A model generated the notes under the pieces. That model did not search any database. It was not told the DNA's origin and saw only the letters and a program-made list of their open reading frames with translations. 64,000 nt of DNA, from contig JBJELW010000058.1 in NCBI GenBank assembly GCA_051879315.1, positions 1-64,000 of the forward strand, given 5' to 3'. The stretch is from Roseburia_C sp051879315 (GTDB taxonomy: Bacteria; Bacillota; Clostridia; Lachnospirales; Lachnospiraceae). Made by a program: the position numbers and the translations under genes. Of this stretch, positions 33,834 to 42,390 are shown one piece after another. How positions within the stretch are numbered: the first letter of the stretch is position 1; each line of letters starts with the position of its first letter.

Positions 33834-34778
33834 ATGGGCGAAACAAAATTTAACTTTAAAGAGATACAGGAGAGAGAGGAAAGACTGGTACCGGGACATC
33901 GTATGTGTGCCGGATGCGGCGGAACCATCGCAGTGCGCAATGTGTTAAAGGCACTGCATCCCGGGGATAAGGCAGTTATCGGAAATGCCACAGGATGTCT
34001 GGAGGTGTCTACCTACACCTATCCTTACTCTTCCTACGAAGACAGTTACATACACAGTGCATTTGAGAATGCCGGAGCCACACTGGCCGGTGTGGAGACC
34101 GCCTATCGTGCACTGAAGAAAAAAGGGAAAATCAGTTCGGATTATAAATTTATTACCTTCGGCGGAGACGGCGGTACCTATGATATCGGTCTGCAGTCCC
34201 TGTCCGGAGCCATGGAGCGCGGACATGATATGGTCTATGTCTGCTATGACAACGGAGCCTACATGAATACCGGTATCCAGCGTTCTTCTGCAACACCGGA
34301 GTTTGCAGACACCACCACAACACCTGCCGGAAAGTATTCCGTGGGAAAGACTCAGACCAGAAAGGATCTGGCAGCTATCATGGCGGCCCACAATATTCCT
34401 TATGTGGCACAGACCACTTACATCGGAAACATGAAGGATCTGTATGTAAAGTCTGAGAAAGCTATCTACACACCGGGACCGGCCTTCCTTAATGTGATGG
34501 CTCCCTGCCCAAGAGGCTGGCGCTATGATGCCCCGGATCTGGTGGATATCTGCAAGTCCGCAGTAGAGACCTGCTACTGGCCGCTGTTTGAGGTGATAGA
34601 CGGCAAGTGGATCTTAAACTATGAGCCGAAAAATAAACTTCCCATCGAGGATTTTCTTAAGAGACAGGGACGGTTCAAGCATCTGTTTAAGCCGGAGAAC
34701 GAGCACTATATCGCAGAGTTCCAGCAGGAGGTGGATCGCCGCTGGGAAGAACTTCAAGCTCGCTGCAACATGTCCTAA
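33834..34778 (+). CDS. porB: Pyruvate:ferredoxin oxidoreductase beta subunit
   Basis: 314 residues, ATG 33834, GGGAGTGATAAG upstream. Thiamine pyrophosphate site: GHRMCAGCGGTIAVRNVL near residue 21 and the GDGGTYDIG motif near 116, followed by MVYVCYDNGAYMNTGIQRSSATP. Typical beta-subunit length. It completes the four-subunit enzyme. The stop codon TAA (34776-34778) is also the first bases of the 121-bp tandem repeat that follows. Confidence 0.93.
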   Translation: MGETKFNFKEIQEREERLVPGHRMCAGCGGTIAVRNVLKALHPGDKAVIGNATGCLEVSTYTYPYSSYEDSYIHSAFENAGATLAGVETAYRALKKKGKISSDYKFITFGGDGGTYDIGLQSLSGAMERGHDMVYVCYDNGAYMNTGIQRSSATPEFADTTTTPAGKYSVGKTQTRKDLAAIMAAHNIPYVAQTTYIGNMKDLYVKSEKAIYTPGPAFLNVMAPCPRGWRYDAPDLVDICKSAVETCYWPLFEVIDGKWILNYEPKNKLPIEDFLKRQGRFKHLFKPENEHYIAEFQQEVDRRWEELQARCNMS

Positions 34779-35014
34779 GGAGGGACCCAGCGCTTGCCCT
34801 GAGGCTTGTCCTCAAAGCAGCGCGAAGCGACCTTTGAGGACTTGGAGACGAGGCGACGGAGCCCTGAGGGCTCTGGGAGGATTCCTTAGGACCAGGTAAG
34901 GAGGGGCCCAGCGCTTGCCCTGAGGCTTGTCCTCAAAGCAGCGCGAAGCGACCTTTGAGGACTTGGAGACGAGGCGACGGAGCCCTGAGGGCTCTGGGAG
35001 GATTCCTTAGGACC
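34771..35014. repeat. Two tandem copies of a 121-bp structured repeat
   Basis: Copy 1 begins at TAAGGAGGG (34776) and copy 2 at 34897, ending about 35014; they are almost identical, differing mainly at GGGACCC versus GGGGCCC. Each unit has terminal inverted repeats (GTCCTAAGG with CCTTAGGAC in copy 1), a perfect internal inverted repeat GTCCTCAAAG/CTTTGAGGAC and the palindrome GAGCCCTGAGGGCTC. Copy 1 overlaps the porB stop. Two units with no spacer uniformity do not make a CRISPR array. Not coding. Confidence 0.9.
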
Positions 35015-35025
35015 TCCGGCACATC

Positions 35026-35082
35026 AAAAAAGACATCAAGTATGCCCTGTTTTTTATGGGGCACAGCTTGGTGTCTTTTTTT
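35026..35082. terminator. Bidirectional terminator between por operon and DUF4321 gene
   Basis: AAAAAAGACATCAAG (35026-35040) pairs with CTTGGTGTCTTTTTT (from 35067), with A-run and T-run at the ends, so it can serve both convergent genes. Confidence 0.8.
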
Positions 35083-35154
35083 GGACCATTCTTTTCCTTT
35101 TGCAGGTTAACTGAATTATGGAATCTATGTACTTAATCCGAAGTGAATGGATGT

Positions 35155-35409
35155 TTAAAGTTTTCGATATACCACTATGGCTATGATGATACCGATGATG
35201 GATGCGATATTAAAGTTTATGGTGAGCCCAAAGGTGATGATCATGATGCCGATATTTAACTCCACCGGTGAGGTGAGCCCAAAGGTCTGACCATAGTTGA
35301 GCCAGGAAAGCCACGACACGTTCTGTGCCAGATATCCTAAAAAGCCACCTACTACGATGCCTGCCAGCAGCAGCAAAAAAAGCGACCATCCGTTTTTGTT
35401 CAAAGCCAT
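35155..35409 (-). CDS. Small membrane protein, DUF4321-like
   Basis: 84 residues read leftward; ATG at 35407-35409 with CGGGGGTATA upstream is preferred to the longer frame, which would translate the promoter region. Two hydrophobic helices (about 8-28 and 48-80) with VGGFLGYLAQNVSWLSWLNYGQ between them, the layout of the small DUF4321 proteins of Clostridia. Function unknown. A well-formed promoter sits upstream on the minus strand. Confidence 0.65.
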   Translation of the reverse strand: MALNKNGWSLFLLLLAGIVVGGFLGYLAQNVSWLSWLNYGQTFGLTSPVELNIGIMIITFGLTINFNIASIIGIIIAIVVYRKL

Positions 35410-35493
35410 AATTATACCCCCGAAGAAAATTTGTCCCTCAAATTCATCTGTCTGTATCTTCACGCAGCAGCGGGAAATCTTAAAATTAAGTGT

Positions 35494-35522
35494 AGTATAG
35501 CACAATCTTTTTTGTAGTGCAA
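35494..35522 (-). promoter_or_regulatory. Sigma-A promoter of the DUF4321-like gene
   Basis: On the minus strand: TTGCAC (35522-35517), 17-base spacer, TATACT (35499-35494). The start codon lies 85 bases downstream. Confidence 0.7.
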
Positions 35523-35628
35523 TGAAACAGCAGATGTGGTAAAATTTTATCAGCCACTACATAGAAAACATGCACAAAAGTCTGCAAGCCGCATATAGTA
35601 TTCAGGAATAGTAATGCGGAGGCAGCAA

Positions 35629-36354
35629 ATGGATTGCGAAAGATCAATAGAACATGTTGTGCAGCAGGGGGATACGCTCTACAAGTTATCCCGCCAGTAT
35701 AAGACTACAGTGGCTTCCATTATTATGGATAATGCAAGGGTGAATCCCTATAATCTGCAGATCGGTATGCGCCTGAAAATCTGCCCGGGACCATCCTATC
35801 AGTGGCCTGGGGAAAATGTAAATCGACAGGAAACAGAGGATGCAATGCGCCTGGCCTGGCTGGATCACGTGTACTGGACCAGGATGTTTATTATGAGCGT
35901 GGCGGGGGACCTGCCGGATCAAAAAGAAATCGCTGAGCAGATGATCAAACAGGTGGAGCGGATCGGTCAGATTTTTGCAGCTTATTATCCCCAGAGTGTA
36001 GTTCGTACACTGACGGATCTTCTGATGGACCATGTGGAGTTGGCCGGCAGCCTGATTACAGCGCTGAAAATGGGAGAACAGGCCACAGCGGCCAAACAGA
36101 GACAGGATTGGTATCAGAATGGGGATGCGATTACAGCACTTCTGGCAAATGAGACCCCGGAGTACAATCACGATACATTGACGGAAATGTGGAACCGGCA
36201 TCTGCAGCTGACGGAACAGGAGGCAAAACAACGATTGGCCGGAGAATATGCCCAGGATGTGGAGACATTCAATCAGATCGAGGCAGAAATCATAAAATGG
36301 GCGGATTACCTGTCCCGTGGTCTGCAGCAGGAAAGTGAGAAGTCCGGAATCTAA
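35629..36354 (+). CDS. LysM-domain protein with a conserved helical C-terminal domain
   Basis: 241 residues from ATG 35629; GCGGAGG at 35615-35621 precedes it and the alternative ATG 35614 overlaps that site. Residues about 8-52 are a LysM peptidoglycan-binding repeat (HVVQQGDTLYKLSRQYKTTV, then NPYNLQIGMRLKI). Residues 70-235 form a helical domain with LAWLDHVYWTRMFIMSVAGDL and WYQNGDAITALLA, a family found in spore formers and often mislabelled acetylglutamate kinase. No signal peptide. Possibly a spore-coat or cortex-associated protein; function unproven. Confidence 0.65.
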   Translation: MDCERSIEHVVQQGDTLYKLSRQYKTTVASIIMDNARVNPYNLQIGMRLKICPGPSYQWPGENVNRQETEDAMRLAWLDHVYWTRMFIMSVAGDLPDQKEIAEQMIKQVERIGQIFAAYYPQSVVRTLTDLLMDHVELAGSLITALKMGEQATAAKQRQDWYQNGDAITALLANETPEYNHDTLTEMWNRHLQLTEQEAKQRLAGEYAQDVETFNQIEAEIIKWADYLSRGLQQESEKSGI

Positions 36355-36464
36355 AACAATTTCAGGACGGATAAAACATTCAGCCCCGTCGATTGTAAAA
36401 TGAGAGGAATCTGGATTTTTGTTTTGCAATCGCCGGGCAGGATACAGAAGAAAGGAAAAATAGT

Positions 36465-36893
36465 ATGACAACAGAAACATTGGTAAATCAATTGGAGCAG
36501 ATGCGGCAGGAGACGGCCAAGGGAGGTCTGAAGTGGAATCTCGAGATTCTCACCAGCGAATATAAGCCCCAGGGGGAAAAAACTGTGGTGGAAGCGGATG
36601 GAAAACAGTGGATGGTGGATGAAATCTATGTGGATTATCACTGTGTATATCACAAGGAGGAGTTCGCTATGATCACCTACGAAAATGTGGAAACCTCCGG
36701 GGAAGAGGTGCGCAGTACCAATATGGTATATCTTCCTCCACTGGGTGTGAGATGCTTTTCCATGGAACAGCTGGCCCCATACTCCGTACAGACCACATCG
36801 GCTTTGATCCAGGCCATTCATCAGCTGTGGACCACGATTCTGGCTGCCCGGAAACAGAATCCGGACCAGATCGTCATAAATGCAAATGAATAA
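36465..36893 (+). CDS. Conserved protein of unknown function
   Basis: 142 residues, ATG 36465, AAAGGAAAAATAGT upstream. Alpha/beta composition, no signal peptide, no membrane segment, no metal motif. Contains EIYVDYHCVYHKEEFAMITYE and LPPLGVRCFSMEQLAP. I do not recognise a family. Placed between the LysM gene and the non-coding RNA candidate, in the same direction as both. Confidence 0.55.
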   Translation: MTTETLVNQLEQMRQETAKGGLKWNLEILTSEYKPQGEKTVVEADGKQWMVDEIYVDYHCVYHKEEFAMITYENVETSGEEVRSTNMVYLPPLGVRCFSMEQLAPYSVQTTSALIQAIHQLWTTILAARKQNPDQIVINANE

Positions 36894-36981
36894 AATGTTT
36901 ATAATATTCAGACAATACAAACAATACGAACAAATAATACAGAATAAAAAGAAAAAAGTTTTAAAAAATCTGAAAATAGTG

Positions 36982-37010
36982 TTGACAAAAATAAGATGAG
37001 CATATATAAT
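36982..37010 (+). promoter_or_regulatory. Consensus sigma-A promoter driving the non-coding RNA
   Basis: TTGACA (36982-36987), exactly 17 bases, TATAAT (37005-37010). Both hexamers are perfect. Transcription should begin near 37017. No open frame follows for more than 500 bases. Confidence 0.85.
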
Positions 37011-37016
37011 CAAATT

Positions 37017-37394
37017 ATCAACAGACGAGAGAGAAATCTTTAATTAGAGAGGGGGAGATTCCACCGCAGCGGTAATCGAACATTCATAATATGACAGAAA
37101 GGAAGGTACGGTCCCATGCACACATAATTAAAGGCTTTATTGATTCAGATAAAGCGTTCGGCTTAGGGATTCGGAATCGGGATGACACCCCGGGGCGAAG
37201 ATAAGAAGAGAGATGACGGAAAGCCAGCGAAGTATCTTTCAGATATGGCTTCAGTCACATAGGACCCGGAGGGAAACGGTATTCAGGAGGAAGGGTTTGT
37301 AGGCTGAATCAAAGATAAAAGAAAAGGAGCAAGAAGGTCCGATGGACGAAATAGTTTAGAAGGGCATCATCACAGGAAATGTAGATGATGCCCT
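37017..37394 (+). ncRNA. Candidate structured non-coding RNA of about 380 nt
   Basis: Bounded by a perfect promoter and an 11-bp hairpin AGGGCATCATC/GATGATGCCCT (37361-37371 with 37384-37394). Local helices: ACCG/CGGT (37063-37073); GCTTTAT/ATAAAGC (37134-37155); a nested stem TGAC, AAGCCA, TATCT pairing AGATA, TGGCTT, GTCA (37214-37257); GTCC/GGAC (37337-37347). The 8-nt loop TGATTCAG (37141-37148) is fully complementary to CTGAATCA (37304-37311), a predicted pseudoknot. Not tmRNA, RNase P, 6S or a T-box by their conserved words. It might be a known large clostridial class such as raiA. It sits upstream of proS. Confidence 0.7.
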
Positions 37395-37436
37395 TAGTCG
37401 TGTTTCACAAAAGTTGATGACATCTGCCTGAAAAGG

Positions 37437-37445
37437 TGGTACAAT
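37437..37445 (+). promoter_or_regulatory. Extended -10 element for proS
   Basis: TGGTACAAT (TG-n-TACAAT), with a poorly spaced TTGATG at 37414. About 100 bases before the proS start. Everything between the RNA hairpin and proS is otherwise without visible features. Confidence 0.4.
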
Positions 37446-37542
37446 ATACTAAATATGGGAAGCTGTGCCCATTAGGTCCTATATGGATGGGAACCGGCCG
37501 GCACCTGTTTATAGATTATGATTCAAAGGAGATAGCAACAAA

Positions 37543-38979
37543 ATGGCAAAGGACAAGAAATTAGTAGAGGCCATCACATCCAGAGACGAGGATTTTGCCC
37601 AGTGGTATACGGATGTAGTAAAGAAAGCAGAGTTGATGGATTATTCTTCCGTTAAGGGATGTATGATTTTTAAACCCAATGGATATGCAATCTGGGAAAA
37701 TATTCAGAAGAATTTGGACGCCATGTTTAAGAAGGTGGGCGTTGAGAATGTATATATGCCGATGTTTATTCCGGAGAGCCTGCTGGAGAAGGAGAAGGAT
37801 CATGTGGAGGGATTCGCTCCGGAAGTGGCATGGGTGACGCAGGGCGGTTTAGAAACACTGCAGGAGCGTCTTTGTGTCAGACCTACCTCCGAGACATTGT
37901 TCTGCGATTTGTATAAGAATATTGTGCAGTCTTATCGCGACCTCCCTAAGGTATATAACCAGTGGTGTTCCGTAGTCCGCTGGGAGAAGACTACCCGTCC
38001 TTTCCTGCGTTCTTCCGAGTTCTTGTGGCAGGAGGGACACACTGCGCATGCCACAGCTGAGGAGGCCGAGGAGCGTACCATCCAGATGCTGAATCTCTAT
38101 GCAGAGTTCTGTGAAAAATATCTGGCTATTCCGATGATTAAGGGGCGCAAGACTGACAAGGAGAAGTTTGCTGGTGCGGAGGCTACTTATACCATCGAGA
38201 CATTAATGCATGATGGTAAAGCATTACAGTCCGGAACCAGTCATAATTTTGGAGATGGATTTGCAAAGGCCTTTGGCATACAGTATACAGACAAAGAAAA
38301 CAAGCTCCAGTATGCGCATCAGACTTCCTGGGGAGTATCCACCAGACTAATTGGCGCCATCATCATGGTTCATGGAGATGATTCCGGACTGGTGTTGCCA
38401 CCCCGGATTGCACCGACGCAGGTGATGGTCGTTCCCATCCGGCAGCAGGCGGAGGGTGTGTTGGAACAGGCACAGGCGTTGAAAGAACGTTTGGAAAAGC
38501 AGTTCCGTGTAAAACTGGATGACTCTGAGAAGAGTCCGGGATGGAAGTTCGCAGAGCAGGAAATCCGCGGAATTCCGGCTCGAATCGAACTGGGACCTAA
38601 GGATATCGAGGAGAACCAGTGCGTGATTGTTCGACGGGATACCAGGGAGAAAATCGTGGTATCCTTGGATGAAGTGGAGAACAAATTGGCAGAGGTATTG
38701 GAGCAGGAGCAGGAAGATATGCTGACTCGTGCAAAAGAATTTTTATATTCTCACATCACCGATGCAAAAAATTATGATGAATTTTGTGATGCGGTGGAAA
38801 ACAAGCCGGGATTTATCCGGGCTATGTGGTGCGGAGACGTAGAATGTGAGTTAAAGATTAAAGAAGATACCACGGCGACATCACGATGCATGCCTTTTGA
38901 ACAGGAGAAGATTTCGGAGGTCTGCGTCTGCTGTGGAAAACCTGCGAAAAAGCTGGTATATTGGGGAAAAGCTTATTAA
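37543..38979 (+). CDS. proS: Prolyl-tRNA synthetase, archaeal/short type
   Basis: 478 residues, ATG 37543, CAAAGGAGATAG upstream. Class II synthetase: motif 1 YSSVKGCMIFKPNGYAIWE, motif 2 QWCSVVRWEKTTRPFLRSSEFLWQEGHTAH, motif 3 region QTSWGVSTRLIGAIIM. Anticodon-binding domain at about 285-390, and a C-terminal domain ending with CVCCGKPAKKLVYWGKAY, the zinc/tyrosine tail of archaeal-eukaryotic type ProRS. The editing INS domain of bacterial-type ProRS is absent. It charges tRNA-Pro. Likely monocistronic or read with the next GGDEF gene, 49 bases away. Confidence 0.95.
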   Translation: MAKDKKLVEAITSRDEDFAQWYTDVVKKAELMDYSSVKGCMIFKPNGYAIWENIQKNLDAMFKKVGVENVYMPMFIPESLLEKEKDHVEGFAPEVAWVTQGGLETLQERLCVRPTSETLFCDLYKNIVQSYRDLPKVYNQWCSVVRWEKTTRPFLRSSEFLWQEGHTAHATAEEAEERTIQMLNLYAEFCEKYLAIPMIKGRKTDKEKFAGAEATYTIETLMHDGKALQSGTSHNFGDGFAKAFGIQYTDKENKLQYAHQTSWGVSTRLIGAIIMVHGDDSGLVLPPRIAPTQVMVVPIRQQAEGVLEQAQALKERLEKQFRVKLDDSEKSPGWKFAEQEIRGIPARIELGPKDIEENQCVIVRRDTREKIVVSLDEVENKLAEVLEQEQEDMLTRAKEFLYSHITDAKNYDEFCDAVENKPGFIRAMWCGDVECELKIKEDTTATSRCMPFEQEKISEVCVCCGKPAKKLVYWGKAY

Positions 38980-39028
38980 ATATCGTGGGAATCATCTTTT
39001 GACAGAACCTTTGAGGGGGGACAACATC

Positions 39029-42000
39029 ATGTTGCAGAAGTATTATAAGAGCATCCTGGATCAGGTTTATAAAAAAATCGGGCAGACCGGTCATAATGTG
39101 GCACTGGCGAAATACAGCAATGATTTTTCCATCCGGGATAAAGTGTTTGAAAAAAAAGGCCATGGCTATGAGAACGCAACGCTTTTTACGTATGAGTTTC
39201 ACAGAGGCAGAATGTCAGGGGCGTACGAGCCTTTTATGAGCATCATAAAGGAAATACTGCAGAATTCATACGATGGTACATTGGATGAATTGTTGGAGAA
39301 GTGCGATGTTTATAAGCCGCAGCGCCAAATTTTTACCACTTATTTTGAGTCGGGCAAATGCAGGCGTATCGAGCCGCTACTCTATAATGAGACCCAATAT
39401 GAGCAGGAACGGATGCAGGATGCCGTATTGCGGATGCTGATCGAGTTGTCCCGGACTACCCCCTTTTTACTGTTGATTAATCGAATCCAGCTGGCAAGTT
39501 TCAGCACCATATCCTTTTTGAAAAGTCTTGTGACTGCAGAGGACACCGAGAATATCGGGGTTGTGTTAGGAATGAATAAGCTTTGGCGATCTCCGGAGTA
39601 TATGAATCCTGCCTGGGATGAATTGCTTGAGGAACTGGAGGAACGCAACTGCGTGTTCAATATCGGAAATGCCGGCCTTGAGGAGCAGGAGGATGCGGTA
39701 CCGGTAAGAACCCAGAGCCTGGATGAGGAACTGCTGGGATTGCGCAACGATATGTTTCTACTGGATTTTGAACAGGCCATTTACGGGCTGGAGCAGATCA
39801 ATCGGAGAATCAAGTTTGACAATCAGAATGTATCTTCCAAGGATCGTTTCGAGTTATGGTATCTGTATGCTTTTGTGTCCATCTATACCAGTGATTTGCC
39901 CAAAGCGCTGGAGTTCAGTGAAGATATCCGGCAGCTGGATGCGGAGGAATTGAGAAAGAGTGGGGAATATCGTGATCCGGAGTATTATTATTATTATATT
40001 TCCGCCACCACTTATATGTATCAGAACAAACTGGAGGAGGCCATCGCCAGGGCCAAGAAGGCACAGGAAGTGGGAAAGGACGATGAACGTTGCCTGTTTG
40101 AAGCGGAACTTTTGGAGACAAAGGCCCGCATGGCAGGATGGAACAATGTATTTTTCTGCGTGCAGGATGTGGAAATCAGTAAGAGTCTCATTGAAAAACT
40201 GATAAAATACAAGTATTTCAATCATCTGTCTTATATATACATATACGCCTATGACAACAAACCCGAGACTGTGGCTAAGGCTTACGTGTCTGAGGGACAG
40301 CTTCTGTATTTCAGCAAGGGAATTAAGCTGGCCAAGGAAACGGGAAATGAACGGCTTTTGTTCAATGCATATCAGAAAAATATCATGCTGGCAGTGGCAA
40401 ACGGCATGTATCAGATTGGTATGTTATATACGGTGCGGACTTTTGAAATTATCAGCGAGAAGCAGCTGACCGTGGAGGGAGGAAGAGCTTTTTCTGCTAT
40501 TGGCTATGATCTCAGCGCCATGGGCAAAAATGAGATGGCTATTCAGTATTTTGCTAAGGCCATACAGATTTTCTATAATCTGAATGTGCCGGATGATATC
40601 GCGGAAGCGTACTACAACATGGCGTTGAATTATATTGATATGGACCGTTTCCAGGAAGCAAATGAATGTCTTTCCTCCTGCATGCATATTGTGGAAAAAC
40701 TTCACCTGAACAGTCTTCGCGTGTGTAATTTGTCCAAACTTTATGCACTGCAGGCATTGTGTAACCAGATGCTTGGGAACTATTTCAATTGTGAACAGTA
40801 TCTGAATAACTGCAAGCAGTTTTTAAATTACGTCATAGAGAAGGAAAAGGTACAGAATGAAACCGGAATCATTCATGACTATGCCAGCTGTGATGACGAT
40901 ATTTTCCTCTATTATTTCGCAACTGCGCTGAAAGATCTGGCGGAGGAGAAAGATGCGGAGGCTAACCAGAATCTGGATACAGCGGAGCGGCACTTGCTTC
41001 AGGCGGAGGGCAATCAGTATTATTGCTACCGCTTGTTCCGTACCTGCAGAGCTCATTTGTATGAAAAATTGGGGAATCATGAACTTCAGAAAGATGAGGA
41101 GGCGCTTCTGGAACAACACGAAGCCAACCGGAGAAGTATGTCGGCCAACGATGAACTGAAGATCCTGATTCCTATGGAGGAGTATTTAAAGGAACATCCT
41201 TCCAAGGATATCAGCGAATCTGAGGTTGAGACTTTGATTCATCATGAAAGTATCCGTAGAGCTTATTTGAGGGAAAAACGACAGATGGAGTTTATGTCCA
41301 CCTGGCAGAAACTGCTTGATCTGTCCAATGTTACTTCTGCGGAAAAAATGATGGATGATGTGATGCGCGCTTTTATGTATCAGTTTAACCTGGATTGCAG
41401 TATATATATCCGGTATCGGAATCGGTTGCCCCAGGTCCTCTATGATAATACGGATGTGGAACTTTCGGAAGAAACACTGGAGTTCCTGCGTAAGACGTTT
41501 GAAAAAAGACAGAAGGGTTTTTCGGTTTCGAAGATCAGCGCAAATTATTCCGAAAATCTCAGTGTAATCAAATGTTTTGGAGAAGATCACATTTGCTCCA
41601 TGGCGGCCATCCCGTTTTTTGATAATGGCCGGGTGACCAGCATTGTGATTGCCTATATCCGCATGAAGGATAACTGGCATTCCTCTGTGAACCGTTACAT
41701 GTTGGATGAAAGTGACCTGAATATGTATGAACTGCTGTTCCGTGAGGTACAATACTCACTGAATCGTCTGGATGCGTACGAGCGGATTTATGAAATGAAT
41801 CAGTTGTTGTACAAATCTGCTGTTACAGATCAGTTGACCGGAGTTTCCAATCGGAAGGGATTTTATGAGCAGGTTGCAGTTCTTATTGATGAGGTGCGTG
41901 CAGGAAAAAGGGAAAAGAAATTCGCCATCATGTTCATTGATTTGGACAACTTTAAGGGATACAATGACACCTATGGACATGATGTGGGAGATCTGCTGTT

Positions 42001-42358
42001 GGTATCCATGGCGCATATTTTTGACAGGGTGGCTTTAGACAATGGTTTTGTGGTCCGATGGGGCGGGGATGAATTCCTGATTCTTGCCCATACAGATGAC
42101 CGTGACAGTCTGGAAGCATACGCTAAACAGATTTATCAGGAAATTCAGGATCATGACAGTTTTACTGAAGCCATTGAGAATGCTATCGGAGAAAAGGTTA
42201 CCATAGAGGATGAGAAAAAACTGTCCTGTTCCATTGGAATCGTTGCATCAGATCAGGTAGAGCAGGAGGATGACATCAATAGTATGATCATGCAGGCGGA
42301 TGATCTGATGTATGATGTGAAGAAGCATTCCAAGGGCACCTACAAATTTGTGGAGTAA
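39029..42358 (+). CDS. Large GGDEF protein, paralogue of the one at 23019
   Basis: 1109 residues from ATG 39029 (GAGGGGGGACAAC upstream). Same architecture as its paralogue: degenerate STAND-like N-domain with SGAYEPFMSIIKEI and PFLLLINRIQLASFSTISFLKSL, no P-loop; long TPR-type region (about 250-760); GAF-like domain (about 805-935) containing DHICSMAAIPFFD; then a GGDEF domain with intact GGDEF (1012-1016). The RxxD inhibitory site is again missing. Both proteins share segments such as EAYKKN/NAYQKNIM and a recurrent FYNRSLAIF/YFAKAIQIF repeat. Probably makes cyclic di-GMP; the signal bound by the TPR or GAF part is unknown. Confidence 0.85.
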   Translation: MLQKYYKSILDQVYKKIGQTGHNVALAKYSNDFSIRDKVFEKKGHGYENATLFTYEFHRGRMSGAYEPFMSIIKEILQNSYDGTLDELLEKCDVYKPQRQIFTTYFESGKCRRIEPLLYNETQYEQERMQDAVLRMLIELSRTTPFLLLINRIQLASFSTISFLKSLVTAEDTENIGVVLGMNKLWRSPEYMNPAWDELLEELEERNCVFNIGNAGLEEQEDAVPVRTQSLDEELLGLRNDMFLLDFEQAIYGLEQINRRIKFDNQNVSSKDRFELWYLYAFVSIYTSDLPKALEFSEDIRQLDAEELRKSGEYRDPEYYYYYISATTYMYQNKLEEAIARAKKAQEVGKDDERCLFEAELLETKARMAGWNNVFFCVQDVEISKSLIEKLIKYKYFNHLSYIYIYAYDNKPETVAKAYVSEGQLLYFSKGIKLAKETGNERLLFNAYQKNIMLAVANGMYQIGMLYTVRTFEIISEKQLTVEGGRAFSAIGYDLSAMGKNEMAIQYFAKAIQIFYNLNVPDDIAEAYYNMALNYIDMDRFQEANECLSSCMHIVEKLHLNSLRVCNLSKLYALQALCNQMLGNYFNCEQYLNNCKQFLNYVIEKEKVQNETGIIHDYASCDDDIFLYYFATALKDLAEEKDAEANQNLDTAERHLLQAEGNQYYCYRLFRTCRAHLYEKLGNHELQKDEEALLEQHEANRRSMSANDELKILIPMEEYLKEHPSKDISESEVETLIHHESIRRAYLREKRQMEFMSTWQKLLDLSNVTSAEKMMDDVMRAFMYQFNLDCSIYIRYRNRLPQVLYDNTDVELSEETLEFLRKTFEKRQKGFSVSKISANYSENLSVIKCFGEDHICSMAAIPFFDNGRVTSIVIAYIRMKDNWHSSVNRYMLDESDLNMYELLFREVQYSLNRLDAYERIYEMNQLLYKSAVTDQLTGVSNRKGFYEQVAVLIDEVRAGKREKKFAIMFIDLDNFKGYNDTYGHDVGDLLLVSMAHIFDRVALDNGFVVRWGGDEFLILAHTDDRDSLEAYAKQIYQEIQDHDSFTEAIENAIGEKVTIEDEKKLSCSIGIVASDQVEQEDDINSMIMQADDLMYDVKKHSKGTYKFVE

Positions 42359-42390
42359 AGCCGTTTGCCGGCTGTTGCAAGGAGTAAGAA

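Noticed and set aside
34776..35014. CRISPR array
   Set aside because: Only two long units in direct tandem, no spacers of uniform length, and no cas genes.
37017..37542. T-box leader for proS, tmRNA, RNase P RNA or cobalamin riboswitch
   Set aside because: The conserved words of each class (T-box GGTGG-n-ACCGCG, RNase P GGAAAGTCC, tmRNA ends, B12 box) are not present in order.
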